Part shown: positions 1 through 6,857 of the stretch, in pieces
Position numbering within the stretch: the stretch's first letter is position 1
Layout: every line of letters starts with the position of its first letter
Source of the DNA: Flavobacteriales bacterium
Lineage (GTDB): Bacteria > Bacteroidota > Bacteroidia > Flavobacteriales_E > Vicingaceae
Length of the DNA stretch: 8,199 bases
Assembly: GCA_016763135.1 (NCBI GenBank)
Contig: JAESUI010000307.1
Coordinates: forward strand, 1 to 8,199
Direction of reading: 5' to 3'
The notes under the pieces: generated by a model
What the model saw: the letters and a program-made list of their open reading frames with translations, nothing else
Told to the model about the DNA's origin: nothing
The model's database searches: none
Translations under genes and position numbers: made by a program

Positions 1-1527
1 ACAACAACAAATTATATTGTTACAGGATTTGATGTAAATGGATGCTCAAGTAATGACACCATTCTTCTTACAGTTAATGATGATGTGCCAATTGATCCAG
101 GAGCTGATACTACTATTTGTGTAGGAGATTCTGTAACCTTGGGAGGTTTTCCTACATCACCAACGGGAACAAGTTATATTTGGTTTCCAAATGGAGGAAC
201 AATAGATGACGACACTTTAGCAAACCCAACAGTATTCCCAAGTGTCACAACAACATATTATGTTGTGGCAACTAATGACACTTGTACAGCCATCGATTCT
301 GTTACAATCACTATAAACCCACCTCCATTAATAAATGCAGGTGTAGATATTGATATTTGTATTGGAGATTCGGTGCAATTGAATGTTGTTGGAGGTGTAA
401 GCTACATATGGCAACCAGGAAGCTTATTAAACGATTCTACGATTTTTAATCCAATAGGACTCCCTAATGATACTACTGAATTTATTGTATTTGGAATTGA
501 TATCAATGGGTGTTCAGCTTTTGATTCGGTCATTGTAAATGTAAATGCTTTACCTACTATTTCTGCAGGAGCATCAACCAGTATTTGTTCAGGTGATTCC
601 GTTCAATTAACTGCTACAGGTGGGGTTTCCTATTTATGGACACCAGGGAACAACCTTTCAGACTCAACAATCGCTAATCCTTTTGCCTTTCCTTCAGGAT
701 CTACCACTTATATAGTAGTAGGAACTGATGTTTTAGGATGTTCAAATTCAGACAGTATAACTGTAACAGTTAATCAGCTTAATATTACTGACTTAACGGA
801 CACTATTATTTGTATAGGAGAGGCGTTGCAACTTTCAGTTAATGGACCTCAAGGAGCAACTTATTTATGGTCTCCTTCAACTGACTTGTCTAATACCACA
901 ATATTTAATCCTATAACAATAACTCAAGTAACGATTACTTACTTAGTAACAGTTACAGATACTAATGGATGTGTCGATACTACGTCTATATTAGTAACAG
1001 CTGAGCAAAAGCCAACAGCTAGCTTTACAACAGAATCAGCTCCAACATGTGATGGGATTTCTGTAGATTTTACTAATTTAAGTGTAGGGGCCGCTACTTA
1101 TTTGTGGAATTTTGACGATGGAGATCAATCAACTGAAATTGCTCCTACTCATGTTTTTGCTTATGGATCGTCTTATACTGTTATATTAACTGCTTATAGC
1201 TTAGGGTTCTGTTCTGACACAACAAGCTTTGTGTTAAATACAGGGGTTTTTGAAGATTATTTTAATTTAACTCCACCAACTGTTTTAACCCCAAACAGAG
1301 ATGGAATGAATGATTTATTTAAAATTGATTTACCGGATGGTGTGGGAAATTGTACAGACATTAAAGTGTTTAATCGATGGGGAATGAAAGTCTATGATTC
1401 TTATGGGCAAAACAGCGGTTGGGATGGTAGAACTACAACAGGAACAGAAGTCCCTGAAGGAACTTATTTTTATATCATAGAAATTAATGGTATTGTCAAA
1501 AAAGGATCATTAACATTGATAAATTAA
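1..1527 (+). CDS. Repeat-containing secreted surface protein with PKD domain and type B T9SS C-terminal domain (5' end outside window)
   Basis: The frame is already open at base 1, so the true start lies upstream; the GTG at 85 falls inside the reading frame and is not a credible start. The visible 508 codons begin with the tail of one repeat and continue through four Ig-like repeats of about 75-80 residues. A PKD-like domain follows (about 1018-1236, with YLWNFDDGD and the THVFAYG turn). From about 1246 comes a CHU_C / gliding-motility-associated C-terminal domain, with landmarks VLTPNRDGMNDLF, FNRWGMKVYDS, GWDG and PEGTYFYII. Known from the family: this last domain directs export through the T9SS to the cell surface or medium. 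Inferred: a large adhesin-like or extracellular matrix protein. No catalytic domain is visible, and its ligand cannot be told. Confidence 0.93.
   Translation, partial: TTTNYIVTGFDVNGCSSNDTILLTVNDDVPIDPGADTTICVGDSVTLGGFPTSPTGTSYIWFPNGGTIDDDTLANPTVFPSVTTTYYVVATNDTCTAIDSVTITINPPPLINAGVDIDICIGDSVQLNVVGGVSYIWQPGSLLNDSTIFNPIGLPNDTTEFIVFGIDINGCSAFDSVIVNVNALPTISAGASTSICSGDSVQLTATGGVSYLWTPGNNLSDSTIANPFAFPSGSTTYIVVGTDVLGCSNSDSITVTVNQLNITDLTDTIICIGEALQLSVNGPQGATYLWSPSTDLSNTTIFNPITITQVTITYLVTVTDTNGCVDTTSILVTAEQKPTASFTTESAPTCDGISVDFTNLSVGAATYLWNFDDGDQSTEIAPTHVFAYGSSYTVILTAYSLGFCSDTTSFVLNTGVFEDYFNLTPPTVLTPNRDGMNDLFKIDLPDGVGNCTDIKVFNRWGMKVYDSYGQNSGWDGRTTTGTEVPEGTYFYIIEINGIVKKGSLTLIN
106..1002 (+). repeat. 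Four tandem cysteine-bracketed protein repeats (plus the end of a fifth)
   Basis: Each unit opens with an I-C-x-G-D/E-S/A motif and closes with G-C or T-C four residues before a D/T-S-[VI] strand. The opening cysteine codons lie at 118, 358, 586 and 811, giving periods of 80, 76 and 75 codons. Every unit also carries a Y-[IL]-W-x-P motif and a 'NP' turn (for example YIWQPG and FNPIG). Bases 1-81 are the end of a preceding unit (NGCSSNDTILLTVN). The units are clearly diverged at DNA level, so they are old repeats rather than a recent expansion. The two cysteines per unit suggest one disulfide per domain after export; this is inference. Confidence 0.8.
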
Positions 1528-1566
1528 ACAATTTCAGCGCATTAGGATTACAATAAAAAAGCATTA

Positions 1567-1604
1567 AAAAACTAATGATAGAAGTAGTTTTTGGCGGGTT
1601 TTTT
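1567..1604 (+). terminator. Weak candidate terminator after the repeat protein
   Basis: An 8-bp perfect stem, AAAAACTA (1567-1574) with TAGTTTTT (1585-1592), encloses a 10-base loop. A GC-rich spacer and a T6 run (1599-1604) follow, with another T-run a few bases on. The stem holds only one G-C pair and the T-run is not directly attached to it, so this is a poor intrinsic terminator. Its position 40 bases after the stop codon is the main support. Confidence 0.35.
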
Positions 1605-1612
1605 ACATTTTT

Positions 1613-1699
1613 TTTAGTTAGCAATTAAATAATGAGCTGCGTTTAGGGCCTTCTTGCAGACATTATTTAATATCTTGCATACTCAAATTACTAACTAAA
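1613..1699 (+). promoter_or_regulatory. Nested inverted repeat in the leader of the Omp28-type gene
   Basis: Three arms nest symmetrically. The outer pair is TTTAGTTAG (1613-1621) with CTAACTAAA (1691-1699). The middle pair is ATTAAATAATG (1624-1634) with CATTATTTAAT (1661-1671), an 11-bp perfect match. The inner pair is CTGC (1637-1640) with GCAG (1656-1659). The structure ends 10 bases before the ATG at 1710. A 7-bp direct repeat, TCTTGCA, also occurs at 1652-1658 and 1673-1679, a 21-base spacing. No T-run follows the 3' arm, so it does not look like a terminator. It could be a folded 5' leader or a protein-binding operator. The region is AT-rich, which raises the chance of coincidental pairing. 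Confidence 0.45.
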
Positions 1700-1709
1700 C
1701 TTAAAAACA

Positions 1710-3731
1710 ATGAAAAAAATATTACTATTGGGAATTGGTGTTGTCGTCTCAGCATCTTTATTTTCACAAATTTTTACAGATAATTTTGATAGCTACACAT
1801 CAGGTCAAGATTTAGTTACTCAAAACCCAACAGACTGGGATACTTGGACTGGCGGTGGTGGTGGTGCTGAAGATGTAGCTGTCTCTAGTGCGAACGCAAG
1901 TAGTGGCTCTAATTCTTTATACTTCTCTTCTACAACTTCTGGTGGTGGACCAGAAGATATCATTTTAAGATTTGCTCAAGTTTACAACTCAGGAAACTTT
2001 ACGCTTGAGTCAAATTTTTATGTAGAATCAGGGAAGAGTGCTTATTTCAATTTACAAGAAACTTTCACTGTTGGTGGTGTATGGGCAATTGATTGCTTTA
2101 TGAATAGCAATGGTTCACTTGAATTTTCTAATTCTGGAACACCATTTTTAACATCAACATACCCGGTAGGAGTATGGTTTAATATGAGAGTTGAAATTGA
2201 TTTAACTACAAATAATTGGGAAGTATTTATTAACAATGTTAGTGAAGGAACGTTTTCAAACCCTGTAGGGTCTATTGCTATTTTAGATTTATTCCCACTT
2301 CAAGGAGCTGGATTTTATGTTGATGATGTGAGTTATGATCATATTCCAGCAAGTTTACCTGCAGTTAATGGTGGTGTAACTTTTGTAAACCAATTAGGTG
2401 GTATTGCTGGACAAAGTTCTAATGTTGATTGTACAGTAAGAAACTTAGGTTCAAATAACATAACTTCTTTTGATATTGAATATACATATAATGGAGCGCC
2501 AGCAGTGCAAGAAAGTGTGGGGCCAATATCTTTAGCTTCTTTAGCTACATACAATCATACATTCGCAACACCAGTTACTTTGGCTGCAGGAAGTATGCCT
2601 TTAACTGTTACAGTTTCTAATGTTAATGGAGCAGGGCCTGATGCAAATGCAGGAGATGATGCAAAATCTATAACTATTAACCCAGTTGTTCCTGCAACAG
2701 GGAAAATGGTTTTAGGAGAAGAGGCTACAGGAACATGGTGTGGATGGTGCCCGAGAGGAGCTGTTTACATGGATTATATGGAAGTAACTTACCCAAATTT
2801 TTGGGCAGGTGTTGCGGTTCATAATAATGACCCTATGGCAGATGCAACTTATGATGGTGGTTTAAATCCTTTAATTGGAGGAAGTTATCCAAATTTAGTT
2901 GTAGATAGAGGGCCAGCAAATGATCCTTCTACAGCTGAAGCATCATTTTTACAGCAAATACTTATTGCACCTACTGCTTATTTAACGAATGGAGCTACTT
3001 ATAATTCTTCAACTAGAGAATTAGAAGTTTCTGTTACTGCAGATTTTCAAATGGCGGCTTCTGGAACATGGAAAATAGGACTTATATTGACTGAGGATGG
3101 AGTTACAGGAAGTTCGGGTCAATATGGACAAGCAAATTACTACTCTGGTGGAGGAAGTGGAGTAATGGGAGGCTATGAATTATTAGCTGACCCTGTTCCT
3201 GCAGCACAAATGATTTATGATCATGTTGGTAGAACGATAGTTCCTAGTTTTGATGGTATGACAAATAGTTTACCTACAACTATTCCTAATGGTGGAATAT
3301 ATACAAATTGCTTTAGCTTTATTTTGCCAGCTAGTTGGGATGATACTAAAATTCATATTATAAGTTTTTTAAGAAATCCTTCTGCAGATATTGATAATGC
3401 AGCTAAGGAAACAATTACTTCAGCTGTTGCTAATGGATTAACTACATGTACTGTTGGTCTTACAGAAGTAGATCTTTCTGGAGAAGATAACTTTAAGTTA
3501 TTTCCTAACCCTACTAACGGAGTAACTTTTATTGATATTACTAATACTGATAACAGTAATGTGAATGTAACAGTTATGGACATGAGCGGTAAAGTTGTAT
3601 CTCAAAGAGATTATGATATAAATGGAACAGTTCAGTTACCGATAGTAACAAACGGATTAGATAAAGGAATCTATATTGTAAGACTTACAATTGGAGATTC
3701 AATACAACAACAAAAATTGATAGTTCAATAA
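1710..3731 (+). CDS. Omp28-type secreted protein with thioredoxin-like CGWC motif and type A T9SS sorting tail
   Basis: The 673-residue product starts at ATG 1710 with a classic Sec signal peptide: MKK, a hydrophobic stretch, then SLFSQ, with likely cleavage near residue 19 or 20. Residues about 22-210 form a ConA/LamG-like beta region that opens FTDNFDSY and ends FYVDDVSYDH. Residues about 215-325 look like an Ig/CARDB-like domain. From about 332 an Omp28-like domain begins. Its landmarks are EEATGTWCGWCPRG, with cysteines 344 and 347 in a thioredoxin-type CxxC, then VAVHNNDPMA and a YPNLVVDR segment that could supply the cis-proline. The tail from F595 (FKLFPNPTNG to GIYIVRL and QQQKLIVQ) is a Por-type T9SS sorting domain, normally cleaved after export. 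Inferred role: an extracellular or surface-bound protein; whether it is a redox enzyme is unknown. It is probably monocistronic, since a strong terminator follows. Confidence 0.9.
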   Translation: MKKILLLGIGVVVSASLFSQIFTDNFDSYTSGQDLVTQNPTDWDTWTGGGGGAEDVAVSSANASSGSNSLYFSSTTSGGGPEDIILRFAQVYNSGNFTLESNFYVESGKSAYFNLQETFTVGGVWAIDCFMNSNGSLEFSNSGTPFLTSTYPVGVWFNMRVEIDLTTNNWEVFINNVSEGTFSNPVGSIAILDLFPLQGAGFYVDDVSYDHIPASLPAVNGGVTFVNQLGGIAGQSSNVDCTVRNLGSNNITSFDIEYTYNGAPAVQESVGPISLASLATYNHTFATPVTLAAGSMPLTVTVSNVNGAGPDANAGDDAKSITINPVVPATGKMVLGEEATGTWCGWCPRGAVYMDYMEVTYPNFWAGVAVHNNDPMADATYDGGLNPLIGGSYPNLVVDRGPANDPSTAEASFLQQILIAPTAYLTNGATYNSSTRELEVSVTADFQMAASGTWKIGLILTEDGVTGSSGQYGQANYYSGGGSGVMGGYELLADPVPAAQMIYDHVGRTIVPSFDGMTNSLPTTIPNGGIYTNCFSFILPASWDDTKIHIISFLRNPSADIDNAAKETITSAVANGLTTCTVGLTEVDLSGEDNFKLFPNPTNGVTFIDITNTDNSNVNVTVMDMSGKVVSQRDYDINGTVQLPIVTNGLDKGIYIVRLTIGDSIQQQKLIVQ

Positions 3732-3750
3732 TTAAATTGTTTTATAGTTT

Positions 3751-3783
3751 AAAAACCCCGGATATTTTATCTGGGGTTTTTTT
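3751..3783 (+). terminator. Strong intrinsic terminator after the Omp28-type gene
   Basis: AAAAACCCC (3751-3759) pairs with GGGGTTTTT (3773-3781). The stem extends inward by a G-T wobble and the three pairs G-C, A-T and T-A around a five-base loop. A T7 run (3777-3783) completes it. It lies 20 bases after the stop codon and separates the T9SS cargo gene from the arsenic unit. Confidence 0.92.
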
Positions 3784-3812
3784 ATGATATGTAAGGAACC
3801 TGACATTTCCTT

Positions 3813-3831
3813 TTGTACTAGAATTGTACTA
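3813..3831 (+). promoter_or_regulatory. Tandem TTGTACTA repeat upstream of arsM, possible operator
   Basis: TTGTACTA occurs at 3813-3820 and again at 3824-3831, spaced 11 bases start to start, about one turn of the helix. It is 26 bases upstream of the arsM start and inside the 73-base gap after the previous terminator, where a promoter for the arsenic unit must lie. Each copy contains the palindrome GTAC. Two same-face sites suit binding of a regulator dimer or tandem monomers, but no regulator gene is visible here and no known ArsR operator is recognised. A short inverted repeat, AAGGAA/TTCCTT (3793-3798 and 3807-3812), sits just before it. Confidence 0.4.
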
Positions 3832-3856
3832 TTGTTTCTCAAAAAAGGGAAGCTAA

Positions 3857-4828
3857 ATGAAACCATATCTAGAAACGACAAAAGATGTTTATAAAAAGGC
3901 TGCAGAGAATCCTGATGTAGGTCTTTGTTGTACAACCACACCTATTTGGCAACTACCAGAATTAGAAATTCCAACTATCATGTTGGAAATGAATTATGGT
4001 TGTGGGAGTACAGTAAACCCAAGAGACTTAATACATAATCCAAAAATATTATATGTTGGTGTTGGTGGCGGAATGGAATTACTCCAGTTTGCTTATTTCA
4101 GCAGACAAAAAGGAGGGGTAGTAGGGATTGATGTAGTAGATGAAATGTTAGAGGCATCGCATAAAAATTTTAAAGAAGCAGAAAGATTAAACCCTTGGTT
4201 TAATGCTGATTTTGTTGAACTTAAAAAAGGAGATGCGTTAAGTTTACCAATAGAAGATGAAAGCATAGATGTTGCTGCGCAAAACTGTTTGTTTAACATT
4301 TTTACTAAAGATGATTTGAGGCTGGCATTGGAAGAAATGTATCGAGTTTTAAAACCAAATGGCAGATTGGTATTGTCTGACCCGGTTTGCGAAAATATAA
4401 TGCCAGACGCACTATTGAATGATGACAAGCTTCGGGCACTATGTTTAAGTGGTGCACTACCTCTTAAAGAATACATTAAAATGATAACAGATGCTGGTTT
4501 TGGAACTATTGAAATAAGAGCTAAACGACCATATAGAATTTTATCTCCAAATCATTACAACACTAACGAAACAATTTTTATTGAGAGTGTTGAGGTTTGT
4601 GCAATTAAAGACCCAGCACCAGAAGATGGCCCTTGTATTTTTACAGGAAAAACAGCAATATATATTGGTAGTGAATCATTTTTTGATGATAAAAAAGGAC
4701 ACACATTGCTACAAAATATGCCGTTAGCGGTTTGTGACAAAACAGCGTTATCATTACAAAATTTAAGCTCAAATGATATTTATATATCAGATTCTACCTA
4801 CTTTTACGATGGCGGAGGGTGCTGCTAA
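3857..4828 (+). CDS. arsM: Arsenite S-adenosylmethionine methyltransferase, arsenosugar-pathway type
   Basis: The 323-residue product is a class I SAM methyltransferase. It shows the glycine-rich motif ILYVGVGGGMELL (64-76), acidic VVGIDVVDEML (88-98), KKGDALSLP (123-131) and the post-motif YRVLKPNGRLVLSD (162-175). ArsM hallmarks are GLCC (C24, C25), LEMNYGCGST (C49), AAQNCLFNIF (C144) and RALCLSGALP (C196). In characterised ArsM enzymes such conserved cysteines bind As(III) and cycle through disulfides; matching them to these residues is inference. Reaction: stepwise methylation of trivalent arsenic using SAM, in the cytoplasm. A C-terminal extension of about 100 residues ends GGGCC, a vicinal cysteine pair (322-323). 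The start is supported by the purine-rich AAGGGAAG at 3845-3852. The next gene begins 14 bases after the stop and is probably cotranscribed. The cyanobacterial-like N-terminus points to the arsenosugar-linked branch. Confidence 0.9.
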   Translation: MKPYLETTKDVYKKAAENPDVGLCCTTTPIWQLPELEIPTIMLEMNYGCGSTVNPRDLIHNPKILYVGVGGGMELLQFAYFSRQKGGVVGIDVVDEMLEASHKNFKEAERLNPWFNADFVELKKGDALSLPIEDESIDVAAQNCLFNIFTKDDLRLALEEMYRVLKPNGRLVLSDPVCENIMPDALLNDDKLRALCLSGALPLKEYIKMITDAGFGTIEIRAKRPYRILSPNHYNTNETIFIESVEVCAIKDPAPEDGPCIFTGKTAIYIGSESFFDDKKGHTLLQNMPLAVCDKTALSLQNLSSNDIYISDSTYFYDGGGCC

Positions 4829-4842
4829 TAATTTAAATTTAT

Positions 4843-5400
4843 ATGGCTTTTATTGAAACAATACAAGAAGGAGATGCAGAAGGAAGGCTTAAAGAAATTT
4901 ATGATGAGCTCATTTCAAAAAGAGGAAAAATAGCAGAGGTTCATAAAATACAGAGTTTAAACCCAGAGTCAATTGTAAATCATATGGATTTATATATGAC
5001 TATTATGTTTGGAAAATCTCCCCTTAAAAGGGTTCAGAGGGAAATGATTGCTGTAGTAGTTTCTAAAGCAAATAACTGTGAATATTGCCAAGTACACCAT
5101 GCAGAAGCAGTTAATCATTATTGGAAAGATGATGAAAAAATAAAACAATTAAGACAAGATTACAATGATTTAGACTTGTCATTAGGGGATAAATTATTGT
5201 GCGATTATGCCTGGGAACTAACTAAAAACCCTGGGAATGAAACAGAATTGTCTTTTCTAAACCCATTAAAAGAACAAGGTTTAACAGATCGAGCGATACT
5301 TGATGCAACACTTGTGATTGCATATTTTAATTTTGTAAATAGAATAGTATTAAGTTTGGGAGTACGCCTTGAGGAAAATGTGGGTGGCTACAAATACTAA
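4843..5400 (+). CDS. AhpD-like / carboxymuconolactone decarboxylase-family protein, arsenosugar-associated peroxidase-like
   Basis: This 185-residue all-helical-looking protein belongs to the AhpD/CMD superfamily (peroxidase-related branch). The catalytic signature is intact: E67, eleven residues, C79-E-Y-C82, then H85 and H86, set in REMIAVVVSKANNCEYCQVHH. In AhpD this Glu-CxxC-His set handles thiol-based peroxide or disulfide reduction. The gene begins only 14 bases after arsM, so the two are very likely one operon. Proteins of this type are annotated as peroxidase-like partners in arsenosugar gene sets, though the actual reaction is, to my knowledge, not defined. A role in re-reducing ArsM or protecting trivalent methylarsenicals is inference. 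No terminator is visible after the stop; the convergent dtd gene ends four bases away. Confidence 0.85.
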   Translation: MAFIETIQEGDAEGRLKEIYDELISKRGKIAEVHKIQSLNPESIVNHMDLYMTIMFGKSPLKRVQREMIAVVVSKANNCEYCQVHHAEAVNHYWKDDEKIKQLRQDYNDLDLSLGDKLLCDYAWELTKNPGNETELSFLNPLKEQGLTDRAILDATLVIAYFNFVNRIVLSLGVRLEENVGGYKY

Positions 5401-5404
5401 TCCT

Positions 5405-5857
5405 TTACTCTCTATTCTTTGAATCAATAATTATAGTAACAGGACCATCATTAACTAAGCTAACTTGCATCATTGCTCCGAACTCGCCAGTTTGTATTTT
5501 CTTTTCAAGATCTTTTTCAAGTTGACAAATAAATTGTTCATATAGTGGAATAGCCGTTTCAGGTTTTGCAGCTTTAATAAAAGAAGGCCTATTTCCCTTT
5601 TTAGTATTGGCATGTAAAGTAAACTGACTTACTAAAATTATATCTCCATCAACATCTTTTATAGAAAGATTCATTGCTCCGTTTTCGTCTCCAAATATTC
5701 GTAAACGAGAAATTTTACCAGAAAGCCATTCTATATCTTCTTTCGAATCTTCTTCCTCGATACCTAATAATACCATTAAGCCTTTTTCGATTTGACTTTT
5801 AACATGCTCGTTAATAGTTACAGAAGCTGTAGAGACCCTTTGAATTACTACTCTCAT
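5405..5857 (-). CDS. dtd: D-aminoacyl-tRNA deacylase
   Basis: The 150-residue length is standard for DTD1. The N-terminus MRVVIQRVSTASVTI is characteristic. Both active-site motifs are present: SQFTL (77-81) and NDGPVT (136-141), whose Gly138-Pro139 is the cis-Gly-Pro that screens for D-chirality. The enzyme hydrolyses the ester between D-amino acids (and misloaded glycine) and tRNA, which keeps D-residues out of proteins in the cytoplasm. Its ATG follows the rsgA stop after a single base (TAA-G-ATG on the minus strand), so it is probably translationally coupled to rsgA. A G-rich stretch in the end of rsgA could serve as ribosome binding site. The gene is intact, unlike its upstream neighbour. 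Confidence 0.96.
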   Translation of the reverse strand: MRVVIQRVSTASVTINEHVKSQIEKGLMVLLGIEEEDSKEDIEWLSGKISRLRIFGDENGAMNLSIKDVDGDIILVSQFTLHANTKKGNRPSFIKAAKPETAIPLYEQFICQLEKDLEKKIQTGEFGAMMQVSLVNDGPVTIIIDSKNRE

Positions 5858-5858
5858 C

Positions 5859-6793
5859 TTAATACCCTAACCCCCTATAATTTTCATCTTCGTCATCATT
5901 ATACATACCTACATAATTTAGGTAACGAAATTCAGAAATTTCATTGTCGGCAACAGCATCCTTAATTGCGCACTTTGGTTCATTAATATGCAAACAATTA
6001 TTAAAATGACAACCTTTAAGACGCACTCTCATTTCTAAAAAGTAATGAGAAAGTTCTTCTTTTTTAAAATCAATTAATCCAAAAGCCTTTATTCCAGGAG
6101 TGTCAATAAGAAAACCGCCAAAAGAAAGCTCAAACATTTCAGCAAAAGTGGTAGTATGTTTTCCTGCTTTATGAACTTCAGAAATTTCGCTAGTTTTTAA
6201 GTTTAAGTCAGGCTCTATAGTATTTAATAAAGTAGTTTTTCCAACACCTGAATGACCAGAAACGACAGACACTTTGTTTTTCATTATTTCTATTACCCCT
6301 TTTAAATTAGTTTTTTCGGTTGCGGAAACAACTAAACACGGATAACCAATTTTCTCATAACTCTTTTTTAGAAAAGCAAGCTCTTCTTTTTCTTCATCAG
6401 AATAGATATCTATTTTATTAAAAACAATAACAGTGGGAATATGATAAGCCTCTGCAGTTACCAAAAAACGATCAATAAAAGCGGTATATGTTTTTGGTTG
6501 AGAAATAGTAACAATTAAAATTGCTTGATCAATATTAGCCGCAAGAATGTGGGATTTTTAGAAAGATTAATTGATTTACGAATAATATAATTTTTCCGTT
6601 TTTCAATTTTATTAATTACAGCTGTCCCATCTTCTTCTTCTGCTAATTCAACTTTATCTCCAACTGCAATCGGGTTGGTTGTTCGTATTCCTTTTAATCG
6701 GAACTTTCCTTTAATACGCGCTTCTATTCGTTCTCCATTGTCTAAACGAACAGAATACCAACTACCAGTAGATTTTATTACAATACCTTTCAT
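5859..6793 (-). pseudogene. rsgA: Ribosome small-subunit GTPase RsgA, split by a one-base frameshift
   Basis: RsgA is a circularly permuted GTPase that checks and releases factors during 30S maturation. The N-terminal OB-fold part reads from ATG 6793 (MKGIVIKSTGSWYSVR) to about residue 79. It then loses frame at an A5 run (5555 offset form: bases 6555-6559 on the plus strand) and stops after 13 foreign residues. The other frame continues exactly where expected with SHILAANIDQAILIVT and runs to the stop at 5859. Adding one base gives a 311-residue protein of normal size. All motifs survive: G4 NKID (restored 126-129), G1 GHSGVGKT (180-187), the GKHTTT switch (211-216), G3 DTPG (231-234), and zinc ligands C262, C267, H269 and C275. 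A sequencing or consensus error is most likely; true inactivation is possible. It is divergent from gldA and cotranscribed with dtd. Confidence 0.93.
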
Positions 6794-6857
6794 ATAATTA
6801 AATCAAAAATAAAATTAATATTTGAGTATCTTCGTCAATTCAATAGTTTTAAAAATT
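6794..6857. promoter_or_regulatory. Divergent rsgA/gldA promoter region
   Basis: This 64-base gap has only 9 G or C bases and must hold both start regions. On the minus strand TATTTTTG (6811-6804) fully matches the Bacteroidota -7 consensus TAnnTTTG. The nearest TTG for a -33 element (6838-6836) is 24 bases upstream, a little farther than usual, and the implied rsgA leader is only a few bases. On the plus strand TATCTTCG (6827-6834) resembles a -7 element for gldA, with a leader near 17 bases, but no TTG lies at the right distance. The two elements are supported by pattern only. Confidence 0.4.

Noticed and set aside
85..87. GTG at 85 as the start of the first gene
   Set aside because: The frame is open to base 1 and the upstream residues are the natural end of a preceding repeat (NGCSSNDTILLTVN).
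1851..1865. GGC(GGT)4 microsatellite in the Omp28-type gene
   Set aside because: It is short, in frame and encodes a glycine linker; changes by whole units would only alter the number of glycines.
2042..2554. Minus-strand open frames opposite the Omp28-type gene
   Set aside because: They are shadows of a clearly coding plus-strand frame with signal peptide and domains, and have no recognisable motifs of their own.
4093..4476. 127-codon minus-strand open frame inside arsM
   Set aside because: It is serine/leucine-rich, as expected from the complement of the well-supported methyltransferase frame, and has no family features.
6549..6565. Programmed -1 frameshifting as the way to express full RsgA
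   Set aside because: The site reads TCT AAA AAT CCC. A tandem -1 slip would put the Lys tRNA on TAA, and no true X-XXY-YYZ heptamer is present. RsgA is not known to use recoding, and an A5 run is short for transcriptional slippage.
6822..6857. TTG at 6822 as the gldA start
   Set aside because: The added 12 residues are not family-like and overlap the likely promoter; ATG 6858 gives the standard GldA N-terminus.
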